A DNA stretch of 25,613 nucleotides, from assembly GCA_050736615.1 (NCBI GenBank), contig JBOHWL010000168.1:1-25613 (forward strand), given 5' to 3'. Both the position numbers and the translations under genes were made by a program. Below the pieces are notes generated by a model. The model saw only the letters and a program-made list of their open reading frames with translations. It searched no databases and had not been told where the DNA came from. The DNA is from JBOHWJ01 sp050736615 (GTDB lineage: Bacteria; Desulfobacterota; Binatia; Binatales; Binataceae). Positions 7,493 through 15,262 of the stretch are shown in pieces. Position 1 is the stretch's first letter; each line of letters starts with the position of its first letter.

Positions 7493-7568
7493 AAGTGATA
7501 AAAGCGGAGTTCGCATAATCCTGGATTGCGGCACCACCCTGAATAACTTTAATGTGGGCAGCAGTCCC

Positions 7569-7853
7569 TCAGAACTGATCTGGCCACTTCATCGCGCCGT
7601 GAAGTACGCGGAGGATGATGATAACCCCGCCATGGTGAATGTAGGGGACTACGTACGGCAAGCCGCCAACAACCAGTTCGCGCGTACCTTCTACCCGGCC
7701 CAGACGTCCCATGCCGGGATGCTCCACGAGCATTTCGACCTGCCAGATGATTTCAAGCACGACGTCAATTGCGGCGTGCGGGTTGTCACGGCCGATGTAT
7801 CGTTCAACCGACTCCAGATCCTGGTTAGCGGCGCGCGTCCACCTTAGCCCCAC
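7569..7853 (-). CDS. RelE/ParE-family toxin
   Basis: The 94-aa protein matches the ParE/RelE toxin layout. The N-terminal helix has RWTRAANQDLESVERYIGRDNPHAA, followed by a second helix, then GMGRLGRVEGTRELVVGG, YVVPYIHHGGVIIILRVLHGAMKWP. The last block is the typical beta-hairpin with the R-V-x-H-G motif. ParE toxins poison DNA gyrase and RelE toxins cleave mRNA on the ribosome; sequence alone favours the ParE-like branch. It starts with GTG and overlaps the end of the antitoxin by 29 nt, so translation is probably coupled. It lies inside the repeat-bounded island. Confidence 0.87.
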   Translation of the reverse strand: MGLRWTRAANQDLESVERYIGRDNPHAAIDVVLEIIWQVEMLVEHPGMGRLGRVEGTRELVVGGLPYVVPYIHHGGVIIILRVLHGAMKWPDQF

Positions 7854-8085
7854 GCTTGCTTTCCCATCTCCTCACCACCTCTTCGTGTTCAACCACCTCG
7901 CCTGTCTGTGCGTCCCGGAGCCCGTGCCGCACTGCGCCAACAAACCATTCTTCGTAGTCGAGATAGCGCTCGACGGCGTGGTTGATCACCCATGCACGCG
8001 AGCGGCTCATTGCGCGGGCGATACCATCCAGACGCTCAAGCGTGCGCGGGTCCATCCGGATCGTGGTTGTTTTTTCGGCTGCCAT
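7825..8085 (-). CDS. CopG/ParD-type ribbon-helix-helix antitoxin
   Basis: The 86-aa protein begins with the RHH DNA-binding fold: beta strand TTTIRMDP, helix RTLERLDGIARAMSRSRAWVINHAVERYLDYEE. The C-terminal part (about 50-86) is charged and would wrap the toxin. The frame is open to 8145, but the ATG at 8085 starts exactly at the RHH strand. There is no Shine-Dalgarno; a TATTCT box 8 nt upstream of the ATG would suit a leaderless transcript. A tandem TGTATTC repeat upstream is a likely autorepression site. It is co-transcribed with and overlaps the downstream toxin. Confidence 0.86.
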   Translation of the reverse strand: MAAEKTTTIRMDPRTLERLDGIARAMSRSRAWVINHAVERYLDYEEWFVGAVRHGLRDAQTGEVVEHEEVVRRWESKRGAKVDARR

Positions 8086-8094
8086 AATCGAAAA

Positions 8095-8111
8095 GAATAC
8101 ATCTGAATACA
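8095..8111. promoter_or_regulatory. Putative antitoxin operator, tandem TGTATTC
   Basis: On the minus strand TGTATTC occurs twice, at 8105-8111 and 8095-8101, exactly 10 bp apart. It lies immediately upstream of the antitoxin start and overlaps the likely -10 box. Ribbon-helix-helix dimers bind such helically phased direct repeats side by side, so this is a reasonable autoregulatory operator. This is inferred from position and spacing. Confidence 0.5.
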
Positions 8112-8296
8112 ACCATTGGGCAAGCAATCTCAAATTAGCGGCCAAGATCTAGGTGGTGCCCGTCAATTGTGGCAAGGGTCGTGAGCATTGCTGCCCGTTG
8201 ACCTGTTAACTTGGTAGCTTCGCGACCGGTATCGGCGCTTCTTGACTATAGTTCGACAGCGCTTCTGCATGGCCCGCCTCAAAGGCTGTATTCCGC

Positions 8297-8893
8297 CTAC
8301 AAGTTTAGAAAGGAAACATAGGCAACACAGCGGCTCATCGTTTGCCAGAAACTCAGCTCATTTTCCTCAACCTCGAATTGTTCTAGCGGCTCATCGGGTT
8401 CGTCCCCTTTTCGAGCCCAGAATACAATCGCATGGAAGTCCGAACGATACTTCCAATTTGCGTGAGCAATCGCGTTTCGAAAAGCACGCACCGGATTGTC
8501 ACTGAGGAATGTCGCACATTTCTTGGTCGCCGAATCCCTTGGGCAATACTTTGCCAGTGCTGCACGGAAGCATCCTTCTGGTAGGTAGACGAAGCAGATA
8601 TAGTTCTGTGTCAACACCTGCGCCCTAGTGAGATACGGGTTCTTCTTAATATTCTTGATCCCGTGCGCGAAATCCATCCATCCTTGAAACGCCTCAAGCT
8701 CGGAAAGCCGATCGGCAATGGGGACTGGCGAATAGCTTTTTATCGCCAGCTTTTCTTCCAGCGAGAGGAAACGAACGTCGGCCGCTATACTTGACGCGAG
8801 TGTTTTAGCCATCTCGGGAGTGAGCTTAATCTGGCTTGTCAACCGATCTGAGAAACGCGCCATCTGCGCGTCGAGCTGGCCCCAAGTGCTCAT
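8297..8893 (-). CDS. HEPN-like protein of unknown function (198 aa)
   Basis: This mostly helical 198-aa protein contains FRNAIAHANW, in which R139-x4-H144 fits the R-x4-6-H motif of HEPN domains. Those domains are often ribonucleases in toxin-antitoxin and abortive-infection systems, and the surrounding pattern recalls HEPN families of the pEK499_p136 type. The base composition is close to 50% GC, lower than its neighbours, which suggests transfer. It has no signal peptide and no evident Shine-Dalgarno upstream of the ATG at 8893. It lies beside the CopG-ParE pair inside the 60-bp-repeat island. A defence role is inferred only from motif and context; no partner antitoxin gene is adjacent on its own strand. 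Confidence 0.65.
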   Translation of the reverse strand: MSTWGQLDAQMARFSDRLTSQIKLTPEMAKTLASSIAADVRFLSLEEKLAIKSYSPVPIADRLSELEAFQGWMDFAHGIKNIKKNPYLTRAQVLTQNYICFVYLPEGCFRAALAKYCPRDSATKKCATFLSDNPVRAFRNAIAHANWKYRSDFHAIVFWARKGDEPDEPLEQFEVEENELSFWQTMSRCVAYVSFLNL

Positions 8894-9038
8894 TTATGTC
8901 GCGTCCGGTTGCCTGCTATCCCGCTCCATAGCGTGTTTCTCTCGCACCGGCCTTCCGGCGGGCGCGAGTTGTGGCTCACCAGATCTGATAATTTTTTATC
9001 TTTCTACCCATCTAGCGCACTACCAAATCTCTCGATTA

Positions 9039-9098
9039 ATCAGTATCCAGCGAAACCCATATCGGTCGTGGCTTGCGCGTCCGGATCGGTGCAAACGT
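9039..9098. repeat. 60-bp direct repeat, right copy (3' end of the ThDP gene)
   Basis: Identical to 7235-7294. Here the repeat is the native end of the ThDP-dependent enzyme gene, including its TGA stop at 9040-9042. The arrangement resembles islands that insert at a gene's 3' end and restore it. Confidence 0.9.
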
Positions 9099-10674
9099 TG
9101 ACCAGAGCGGGCTTGCCGCTCTTCATCGCGCGTTCGATAGCCGGGCGAATGTCATTGGGTTTTTCGACGAATTCGCCATAGCCGCCCAGCGCCTCGACCA
9201 TCTTGTCGTAGCGCTGATAGCCGAGGTCGCGCCCAACCGTGCCGCCGGTCTGGCGCGAAGTAAAACCGCCGTTATTCGAGACCACCACCACAATATCGAG
9301 CTTATGCCGGATGGCGGTATCCATTTCCATCCCGTTCCACCCGAAGGCGCCGTCGCCACTGAGCACGACGACCGGGTGGTCCGGGGCGGCGACCTTGGCG
9401 CCGATGCCAAAGGGAATGCCAACGCCCATGCATCCGTGCGGACCCGCGTTAAGGCTGCATCGCGGTTGAAAGATGGGAATCGACTGACGTGCGAAGTTCA
9501 GAATTTCGTGGCCGTCCACGACCAAAATGGTATCTCGCGAGATGACGTCTTTGACCTCATTGCACAGGCGCAATGGATGAATCGGGACTTTATCGGAATG
9601 GAGCAGTGGCGCGTTGCGCTCGAGATTGGAGCGATGTTTCGCGCTAAGCTGCGACACCCACGCGCTCTCCTCACGCGGACTGAAGCGTCCCTTGGCTTCC
9701 GCCATGAGCTGTCGCAGGACCAGCTTCGCATCACCGACAATACCGATCTCAGCCGCGCGGTTATGCCCGATTTCCCGGCCGTCCAGGTTCACATTGATGA
9801 ATTTCGCGTCGGCTGAAAAACGCGGCGCGCGCAGAAATGACAGCATCGAGTTGGCCCGCGCGCCGATCACCAGCACCACGTCGGCTTCGCGAAACGCACT
9901 CGAGCGCGCGGCCGGAAAAGAGCGCTGATGATCTTCGGCAACCACGCCGCGCCCCTGCGGGGTGGTGAAAAACGGAATCCCGGTGGCCTCGATGAAGCCG
10001 CGCAACTCGTCTTCGGCGCCCGACCACAACACGCCACTGCCGGTCAACAGCAGCGGCTTTCGCGCCTCGGCGAGCAGTTCGATAGCCTTGCGCACCAACG
10101 CGGGGTCTCCGGCCGGCCGCGCGTCCGTGCGATAATTTCCCTCGACCCAGTGAATCTTTTCCTCCTCAACCTTGGCGGCCAGGATGTCGCCAGGTAGATC
10201 GAGATAGACCGGTCCGCGCTTACCGTCGAGTGCCTCGCGAAAGGCGATACTGATGTACTCCGGGATGCGATAGGCGAGGTCCACCCGGTGGGCTTCCTTG
10301 ACGATCGGTTTCATCATCGGCACCTGGTCCATTTCCTGGAAGGTGTCGAGGGTCCATCCGCGCATTGGGGCCGAACCGCCGATCGCGATGATCGGCGTGG
10401 CGTCAGCCCATGCGTTCGCAAGTCCGGTCACGAGATTCGCCACACCCGGGCCCATCGGCGCGATACAGATGCCGGGTTTGCCGGTGACGCGAGCGTACGC
10501 ATGCGCCATCATCGCGGCTGCCTGCTCATGGCGCACGTAGATACCCTTCATACCAAGGTCGATGCAGGCGCCGGCGGTGCCTCCGGTTGGTCCGCCCATC
10601 ATAAAAAAGATGGTATCGACGCCCTCGCGTTTAAAACATTGCGCGATTATCTGTTCGCCTCGGAGTATCGCCAT
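9040..10674 (-). CDS. ThDP-dependent enzyme, acetolactate synthase/oxalyl-CoA decarboxylase-like
   Basis: A 544-aa member of the three-domain thiamine-diphosphate superfamily. The pyrimidine-binding domain has the activating glutamate E50 (VRHEQAAAMMAHAYARVTG), the middle domain spans about 190-330, and the ThDP/Mg motif runs from GDG at 440 to NN at 467-468. Family members carry out decarboxylation or carboligation of 2-oxo acids or acyl-CoAs. Substrate is not readable here; acetolactate synthase, benzaldehyde-lyase or oxalyl-CoA decarboxylase relatives are all possible, and no small regulatory subunit gene lies nearby. The start is the ATG at 10674 with a GAGGTGG Shine-Dalgarno; the frame is open further upstream. 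It is the last gene of a minus-strand run with the NTF2-like and LLM genes. Confidence 0.87.
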   Translation of the reverse strand: MAILRGEQIIAQCFKREGVDTIFFMMGGPTGGTAGACIDLGMKGIYVRHEQAAAMMAHAYARVTGKPGICIAPMGPGVANLVTGLANAWADATPIIAIGGSAPMRGWTLDTFQEMDQVPMMKPIVKEAHRVDLAYRIPEYISIAFREALDGKRGPVYLDLPGDILAAKVEEEKIHWVEGNYRTDARPAGDPALVRKAIELLAEARKPLLLTGSGVLWSGAEDELRGFIEATGIPFFTTPQGRGVVAEDHQRSFPAARSSAFREADVVLVIGARANSMLSFLRAPRFSADAKFINVNLDGREIGHNRAAEIGIVGDAKLVLRQLMAEAKGRFSPREESAWVSQLSAKHRSNLERNAPLLHSDKVPIHPLRLCNEVKDVISRDTILVVDGHEILNFARQSIPIFQPRCSLNAGPHGCMGVGIPFGIGAKVAAPDHPVVVLSGDGAFGWNGMEMDTAIRHKLDIVVVVSNNGGFTSRQTGGTVGRDLGYQRYDKMVEALGGYGEFVEKPNDIRPAIERAMKSGKPALVNVCTDPDAQATTDMGFAGY

Positions 10675-10815
10675 GGTTGATCCACCTCTATGAGCTTGCG
10701 CACTCGACGGTGCGCACGTCCCTGACTCTCTCTCTTGAACGCGGCTGACGGGCTCGCAGACTGGCCCGCTCGGCTTCACTGCGTCCCGCCTGGTGTCCGC
10801 TAATGCGGCGGCGGC

Positions 10816-11244
10816 TTAGCGGGGAAACTCGCCCGGCCCCAGATACGGCGGCCTGATTTCCGCCACAGTCACGATTTTCCAGCTTCCCGCTTCGCGCCTG
10901 ACCGTATAGCATGCGCGGACTTGTTCGAGTATCGAGCCATCATTCCGATAGCGCGTCACGTCCGCCAGCACCATCGCGAGCTTGTCCGCCATCACCCAGG
11001 AGGTGACGCGATCGGCGCGCGAGCTTGCCCATCCCCGCTCCTTGAGCCCGCGCATTATCAAAGCGAAAGTGCGCCGATGGTCATCCTCGTGGGCGCAAAC
11101 CGTGAGTCCCCGCGCTCCGTCGATCCATGCGTACGGGTATGAGAATGAGCGGGCAAACAACTCTGTATCTTCACGATTGAAAGCCTCGATGTAAGCGGCG
11201 TAGAAGCTTTCCAACTCCGGCTCGTTGTGGACAACGGTGGACAT
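10816..11244 (-). CDS. NTF2-like (SnoaL/DUF4440-type) protein
   Basis: This 142-aa protein has the cone-shaped NTF2-like pattern: an N-terminal helix ELESFYAAYIEAFNREDTELFARSFSYPY, central DRVTSWVMADKLAMVLADVTRYRNDG, and C-terminal strands ACYTVRREAGSWKIVTVAEI. The fold is used by ketosteroid isomerase-like enzymes, polyketide cyclases and small-molecule binders. It follows the LLM oxidoreductase by 36 nt and precedes the ThDP enzyme by about 140 nt on the same strand, so it may bind an intermediate of the same pathway. Its stop codon lies in an imperfect hairpin (CCGCTAA at 10797-10803 with TTAGCGG at 10816-10822). No strong Shine-Dalgarno is seen. Confidence 0.78.
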   Translation of the reverse strand: MSTVVHNEPELESFYAAYIEAFNREDTELFARSFSYPYAWIDGARGLTVCAHEDDHRRTFALIMRGLKERGWASSRADRVTSWVMADKLAMVLADVTRYRNDGSILEQVRACYTVRREAGSWKIVTVAEIRPPYLGPGEFPR

Positions 11245-11280
11245 ACGTGTGCTTTGGTTTTGGCCCGCGATTGCAACGCC

Positions 11281-12363
11281 TTAACGCATCAGCGGCATCA
11301 CCAGCTCGGCGAAATCGCGCAAAACCTTGCGTTGATATTCGGCTGGGGGTAGCAGGCTGATGCCGTGAATGCCGTTGGCTTCCAGTTCCTCCAACTGACG
11401 GCGGATTTCCGCGGGCGTCCCCACCAGACAGGTATTTCGTATCGCTTCGGGCGTGACGAACTTGCGTTCGGCCGCTTGCAGGAAGGTGCAATGGCCGTCA
11501 TGAATCTGGCGGAAGCGCGCGTCTTCCGGCAGGCTGAAGTCTTCCACCCGTGCGATGTACTCGTCCCATTGTTTAGCGAAAAAGGGTGGAATCAATTCAT
11601 CTTTTTTGCCGAGATCCTTCCAGATTTCATAAGTGAAATGGAGGATGGCGGAAACGAATGAACCGGTCTCGTTGATTACGCGTTCATCGCTAAGCTGGTC
11701 GCCCGGCCTCAGCACGCAGCCGCCGACCAGCGCGGTAGTAACGAACGGATTGGGCAGCTTACGGCCCGTCTTTTCAGCGCCGCGTTCGATTTGGGCGCGC
11801 TGCGCCTTTACCTCGGCGGGATTACCCACCGCCGTAACCCAGCCGTCACCATAAGCGCCGACCGCTTCGCATGCTTTTGGCCCGTTGGCCGCTATATAAA
11901 TCGGAATCGGTTGGTCCAGATTGATGTACTTCAGGTCGCGATGGAGAAATTGGATTTCGCGCGTGCGGCCACCATAGGTGTATTCGACCGCCTCGCCATG
12001 CAGCAGTGCGCGGACGACACGCAGATATTCGCGGAAATCCTTGAGCCGCATCGGATCCTGCCCCATCACGCGCATCGCGGTATGGCCGGTTCCGATGCCC
12101 AAAAAAACGCGGCCCGGCGCAATTTGATTGATGCTGGCGATGGAATGGGCGGTGACGGGCGCGATACGAGTGCCCGGAATCGCGACGCCAGTGCCAATTT
12201 TTATCCGCGTGGTGGCCTGCGCCGCCAGCGCCAGCACGGCGTAACAGTCCGACCAGATCATCTGGGAATCAGGAACCCATGCGCGTTGATAGCCGAGTTC
12301 CTCAGCATAGCGGATGACGTCCCATTTGCTGATATGCGTGTCGACGCAGATGCCGAATTCCAT
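11281..12363 (-). CDS. LLM-class flavin/F420-dependent oxidoreductase
   Basis: A 360-aa luciferase-like TIM-barrel oxidoreductase. Typical markers are the first strand MEFGICVDTH, YAEELGYQRAWVPDSQ, the ATTRIKIGTGVAIPGTR block, and the APGRVFLGIGTGHTAM strand found in the F420-dependent branch (methylene-H4MPT reductase/Hmd-like group). RLKDFREYLRVVRALLHGE follows. Members transfer hydride between F420 (or FMN) and alcohols, aldehydes or C=C bonds. GAGAG lies about 8 nt ahead of the ATG. It is the first gene of the run with the NTF2-like and ThDP-enzyme genes. F420 use is inferred from family and from the other F420-type genes in the window. Confidence 0.86.
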   Translation of the reverse strand: MEFGICVDTHISKWDVIRYAEELGYQRAWVPDSQMIWSDCYAVLALAAQATTRIKIGTGVAIPGTRIAPVTAHSIASINQIAPGRVFLGIGTGHTAMRVMGQDPMRLKDFREYLRVVRALLHGEAVEYTYGGRTREIQFLHRDLKYINLDQPIPIYIAANGPKACEAVGAYGDGWVTAVGNPAEVKAQRAQIERGAEKTGRKLPNPFVTTALVGGCVLRPGDQLSDERVINETGSFVSAILHFTYEIWKDLGKKDELIPPFFAKQWDEYIARVEDFSLPEDARFRQIHDGHCTFLQAAERKFVTPEAIRNTCLVGTPAEIRRQLEELEANGIHGISLLPPAEYQRKVLRDFAELVMPLMR

Positions 12364-12528
12364 CTGTCACTCTCGCAACGGAATCGCGCGAGCGCGATCG
12401 ATTCGCGCAACGCGGGCAAACAATCCCACAGGCGCCCGCCGCCGGTCAATCACGAGGGCCCATTCGGTGGATGACGACTTGAATAAGGCGCGGTCCGCGC
12501 GATTTGAAGGCCTGCCTGGCCGTTACCG

Positions 12529-13407
12529 CTAAGCCGTGGCGGGCTCGCGGCCGGGGATGCGCTCGGCGCCTTCCTTGGGTTCCACGCTTCGTCCATGATA
12601 GCGCACCCAAACCTGCGTGAACTCAACTCCCAATAAAAACACCAACGCCGAATAGTAAATCCACAGCAGCAGCAACGCGAGCGAACCTGCCGCTCCATAA
12701 GTGCTGCTGGTTCCGGTGTGACCCAAGTAGAAGGCAATCAGAAATTTCCCCAGCTCGAACAGCAGTGCGATCGCAAATCCACCCACCCATACGTCCGCCC
12801 AACGAATCCGCACGTCGGGCAGCATTTTCAATACGGCCGCGAACAAGGTCGAGAATATGATGATCGAGATGACGATCTCGGCGATATAAGCGGCGCCGCC
12901 GAAAGGCAATCTTGCGCTCACCGCGGATAAGGTTGAGCCGGCCACCAGTGACACGATGGTCAGGATGGCGACGATGATCAGCAGGCACCCGGACCTGACG
13001 CGCTTCATGATGAAGCTTCTCAATCCGGAACCACCACGCGAAACCTTCCACGCACGATTCAAGCACATCTGGAGCTGCAGGAGCACGCCGGTGGCCGAAA
13101 AGAGCAGGCCGGCAATGCCCAGCACGGTCGCGATCAGACCGCCTGACTGATTGCGCGCCGCGTTGCTCACCATGGTCTGAATCTCCGCGGCCACTTGCGG
13201 TCCCATTTCGGAGCCGAGCTTCGCTTGAATCTGCCCACTTGCGGCATCGGCGCCGAATATCAGCCCCGCGACGAAGATCAGAATGAGCAGCAAGGAGGGC
13301 AAAGCGAAAACCGTATAATAAGTCAGCGCGGCTGCCATCGAGGTGCAGTCATCAGTGGAGAAATCATTGAAGAGTTGCGCGCAAAATCTTTTGGTGGATG
13401 GCCACAT
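12529..13407 (-). CDS. YihY/BrkB-family inner-membrane protein
   Basis: This 292-aa integral membrane protein has about six hydrophobic helices and the family marks DDCTSMAAALTYYTVFALPSLLLI near the N-terminus, WKVSRGG in the middle, and GAAGSLALLLLWIYYSALVFLLGVEFTQVW near the C-terminus. The family is widespread, was once misnamed ribonuclease BN, and its transport or envelope role is still unclear. The frame is open to 13548, but the ATG at 13407 has GGAGG 4 nt upstream and begins at the conserved N-terminal region. It is transcribed alone from the minus strand. Confidence 0.87.
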   Translation of the reverse strand: MWPSTKRFCAQLFNDFSTDDCTSMAAALTYYTVFALPSLLLILIFVAGLIFGADAASGQIQAKLGSEMGPQVAAEIQTMVSNAARNQSGGLIATVLGIAGLLFSATGVLLQLQMCLNRAWKVSRGGSGLRSFIMKRVRSGCLLIIVAILTIVSLVAGSTLSAVSARLPFGGAAYIAEIVISIIIFSTLFAAVLKMLPDVRIRWADVWVGGFAIALLFELGKFLIAFYLGHTGTSSTYGAAGSLALLLLWIYYSALVFLLGVEFTQVWVRYHGRSVEPKEGAERIPGREPATA

Positions 13408-13722
13408 GATACCTCCGCCAGTTTGCGTTTGATTCGCGGATGAATTCCCGCCAGATATAGCCAATCCGCGTCGAATAAACCTACCAGCCCGGCGATTTAC
13501 ACGCATCCGGTTCGTCCTTGCATCCCTGCTGACGGGTGGCGGGCGCAATCTCCTTGACTTGGCCCGCAGCTCGATTTCGCCAGCGGCACGAAAGGCGAGG
13601 CGGCGAAAACCGTCCCACTTGGGCTCGAACTGTCAACCGCTTTACGCGGCAATTCAGACAAGAGCCGCGCTTCCATCGGGCAGGTGTCCGGCGCTATCGG
13701 TAGCGCCGCTATTCCGCATCGA
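13408..13722. other. 315-bp intergenic region
   Basis: The region separates the LigD-polymerase gene stop from the yihY-like start on the minus strand. I see no gene, strong terminator or repeat. A TATATC box (minus strand, around 13455-13460) could be a weak promoter element for the yihY-like gene. Confidence 0.4.
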
Positions 13723-14916
13723 CTATGGGTGGGCGCGCGCGCCACGCGCGATCCGCTCTCCGCCTTCTAAACGTTTGATCGCGGTTGCGAGCGGCCGCTC
13801 GGACTCACAGTAGTCATGCCAGGGCTTGCTTTTAGCCATCAGGGCCGGCGCGGTGCGCAACGTGAAGCGCCGCGGACCGAGACCGCCGCGCACCTGCGAC
13901 CACAGCAAAGGCATCGAAACCGGGGCGCCATCGCGCGCGCGCGGCGAAAGTGGCGCAACCGCGCTTGAGGTAAGAGCGTTACGCAGATAATCGAGGTAGA
14001 TCCGTCCGGTCCGCGCTTGTTTGTTCATGTTTACGAGAAATCGCGCCGGACTGTCGGCCGCCATTTGGCTACATAGCTTGAGGGCAAACCCCTTTGCCTC
14101 GCGCCAACTTATTTCGGCCGGCGCCAAGGGCGTCACCACGTGCAAACCCTTGCCCCCGGTCGTCTTGCAAAACGCTATCAGCCCGAGCCGTTCCAGACGT
14201 TCACGCAGCTCGCGTGCGGCGGCAATCACGGCGGCGAATTCAAGGTCGGGTGCGGGATCGAGATCAAACACCAGGCGACCTGGTTCGTGAGGTTGGCCGG
14301 GCTGGCAATTCCACGGATGCAATTCCAAAGCGGCAACCTGGGCTAAAGCCGCCAACCCCTCGACACGATCAATTTGCAAATACGGCTTGCGGTCGTTCGA
14401 TACCGTAACCCGCGAGACCAGTTCTGAAATGCCCTTCATCGCGTGGCGCTGGAAAATGTGCCGCGCCGCGATGCCGTCGGGTGCGCGCACAATCGAGCAC
14501 GGCCGTCCCTTCAAATGCCGTATCATCCAGGGCGCAACCGCTTCGTAATAGCGCGCCAATTCGATTTTCGTGATAGTGGCGCCTTTGCCGTCGTCAGGCC
14601 AAAGCGGCTTGTCAGCATTGGAGAGCGGCACGCCCATGACAAGCGTATCGTCACGCGTCGGAGATCTGGACGAGCGGACCGCGTTGCGTCGCTTGGGCAC
14701 GGACCTGCTCGCCTGGGAATGGGTCTTCAAGTCAGATGGCATCAGGGTCGCAACCACCCGCGGCTCAACTTTGTCGCCGTCGTTGGAACGCCAGATCGCG
14801 GCGGCGGCGCTGGTCCGTAAGTACATCTGTACGACGATGTCACGGCGAGTATCCGTTCTGATCCGCTTCGTGCAATTATCGTGCAGTGTTGCCCCGGGGG
14901 GGAACGCAATGGCCAC
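13723..14916 (-). CDS. ligD: Stand-alone LigD polymerase-domain protein (NHEJ)
   Basis: Residues about 94-385 form the archaeo-eukaryotic primase-like polymerase domain of LigD, which fills and extends ends in bacterial non-homologous end joining. Seen are GVPLSNADKPLWPDDG, RYYEAVAPWMIRHLKGRPC, the catalytic pair D218-x-D220 (VFDLDPAPD), the TTGGKGLHV motif at 252-260, and D309 in RTGRIYLDYLRN. Ligase and phosphoesterase domains are absent. The start is uncertain: GTG at 14916 has GAGGAG 4 nt upstream and gives 397 aa with a 93-residue basic, unconserved N-terminus, whereas the ATG at 14637 starts exactly at the domain but lacks a Shine-Dalgarno. No Ku or ligase gene is in the window; those would have to be elsewhere. 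Confidence 0.86.
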   Translation of the reverse strand: MAIAFPPGATLHDNCTKRIRTDTRRDIVVQMYLRTSAAAAIWRSNDGDKVEPRVVATLMPSDLKTHSQASRSVPKRRNAVRSSRSPTRDDTLVMGVPLSNADKPLWPDDGKGATITKIELARYYEAVAPWMIRHLKGRPCSIVRAPDGIAARHIFQRHAMKGISELVSRVTVSNDRKPYLQIDRVEGLAALAQVAALELHPWNCQPGQPHEPGRLVFDLDPAPDLEFAAVIAAARELRERLERLGLIAFCKTTGGKGLHVVTPLAPAEISWREAKGFALKLCSQMAADSPARFLVNMNKQARTGRIYLDYLRNALTSSAVAPLSPRARDGAPVSMPLLWSQVRGGLGPRRFTLRTAPALMAKSKPWHDYCESERPLATAIKRLEGGERIARGARAHP

Positions 14917-15262
14917 TCTGCTCCTCTGGCTGGCATTTTAGAACGCGAGATCGCAGTCTTCTGTCGAAGTCAATGTGATTTCGTGCGAACGCGTTCTAGC
15001 CAACGGTCTAGGTCAAGCGGAAACAATGGGACGCGGGTTTATACTTGACCGGGTTAACGCTCCAGAGTAAGCCAACGAGTGCTTGAATTATCGCTTAAAG
15101 GGGGAGTGGGTTCGGGAGCCGCATCGTCGGTCAGGTCAGGCGTGTGTCTCTAGCTGGCCTTGAGTATAACGTCGGCTCAAAAAATCAAATCTCTGTCGTC
15201 AGAAAAGCGTTGTTGTTCGCGCTTGCTGGGAAACAACTCGAAAAGAGCTGGAGAGCAAGGTT
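14917..15262. other. 346-bp divergent intergenic region
   Basis: This region lies between the divergent ligD-polymerase and DUF1329 genes and should hold both promoters. A TTGACC at about 15047 with a weak TAAGCC 17 bp later, and a TATAAC near 15165, are possible plus-strand elements. None is strong. No gene or repeat was found. Confidence 0.35.

Larger units (their letters stand above)
7072..7568. other. 497-bp intergenic region with repeat scars
   Basis: No convincing gene. In order it holds a 12-bp palindrome GCGCGTACGCGC (7088-7099), one copy of a 60-bp direct repeat (7235-7294), a 38-nt copy of the PPOX-like gene 3' end (7295-7332), and a dispersed repeat unit (7349-7492) containing GCGAGTCTGCGA twice (7441-7452 and 7465-7476). 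The last 75 nt before the toxin stop show nothing clear. Confidence 0.7.

Noticed and set aside
7072..7568. Plus-strand 99-aa open frame at 7124-7423 as a gene
   Set aside because: It is assembled from the 60-bp repeat, the PPOX remnant and part of the dispersed repeat; no protein motif or ribosome site.
9073..9816. 247-aa plus-strand open frame
   Set aside because: It lies fully antisense to the ThDP-enzyme gene and has no motif; a high-GC shadow.
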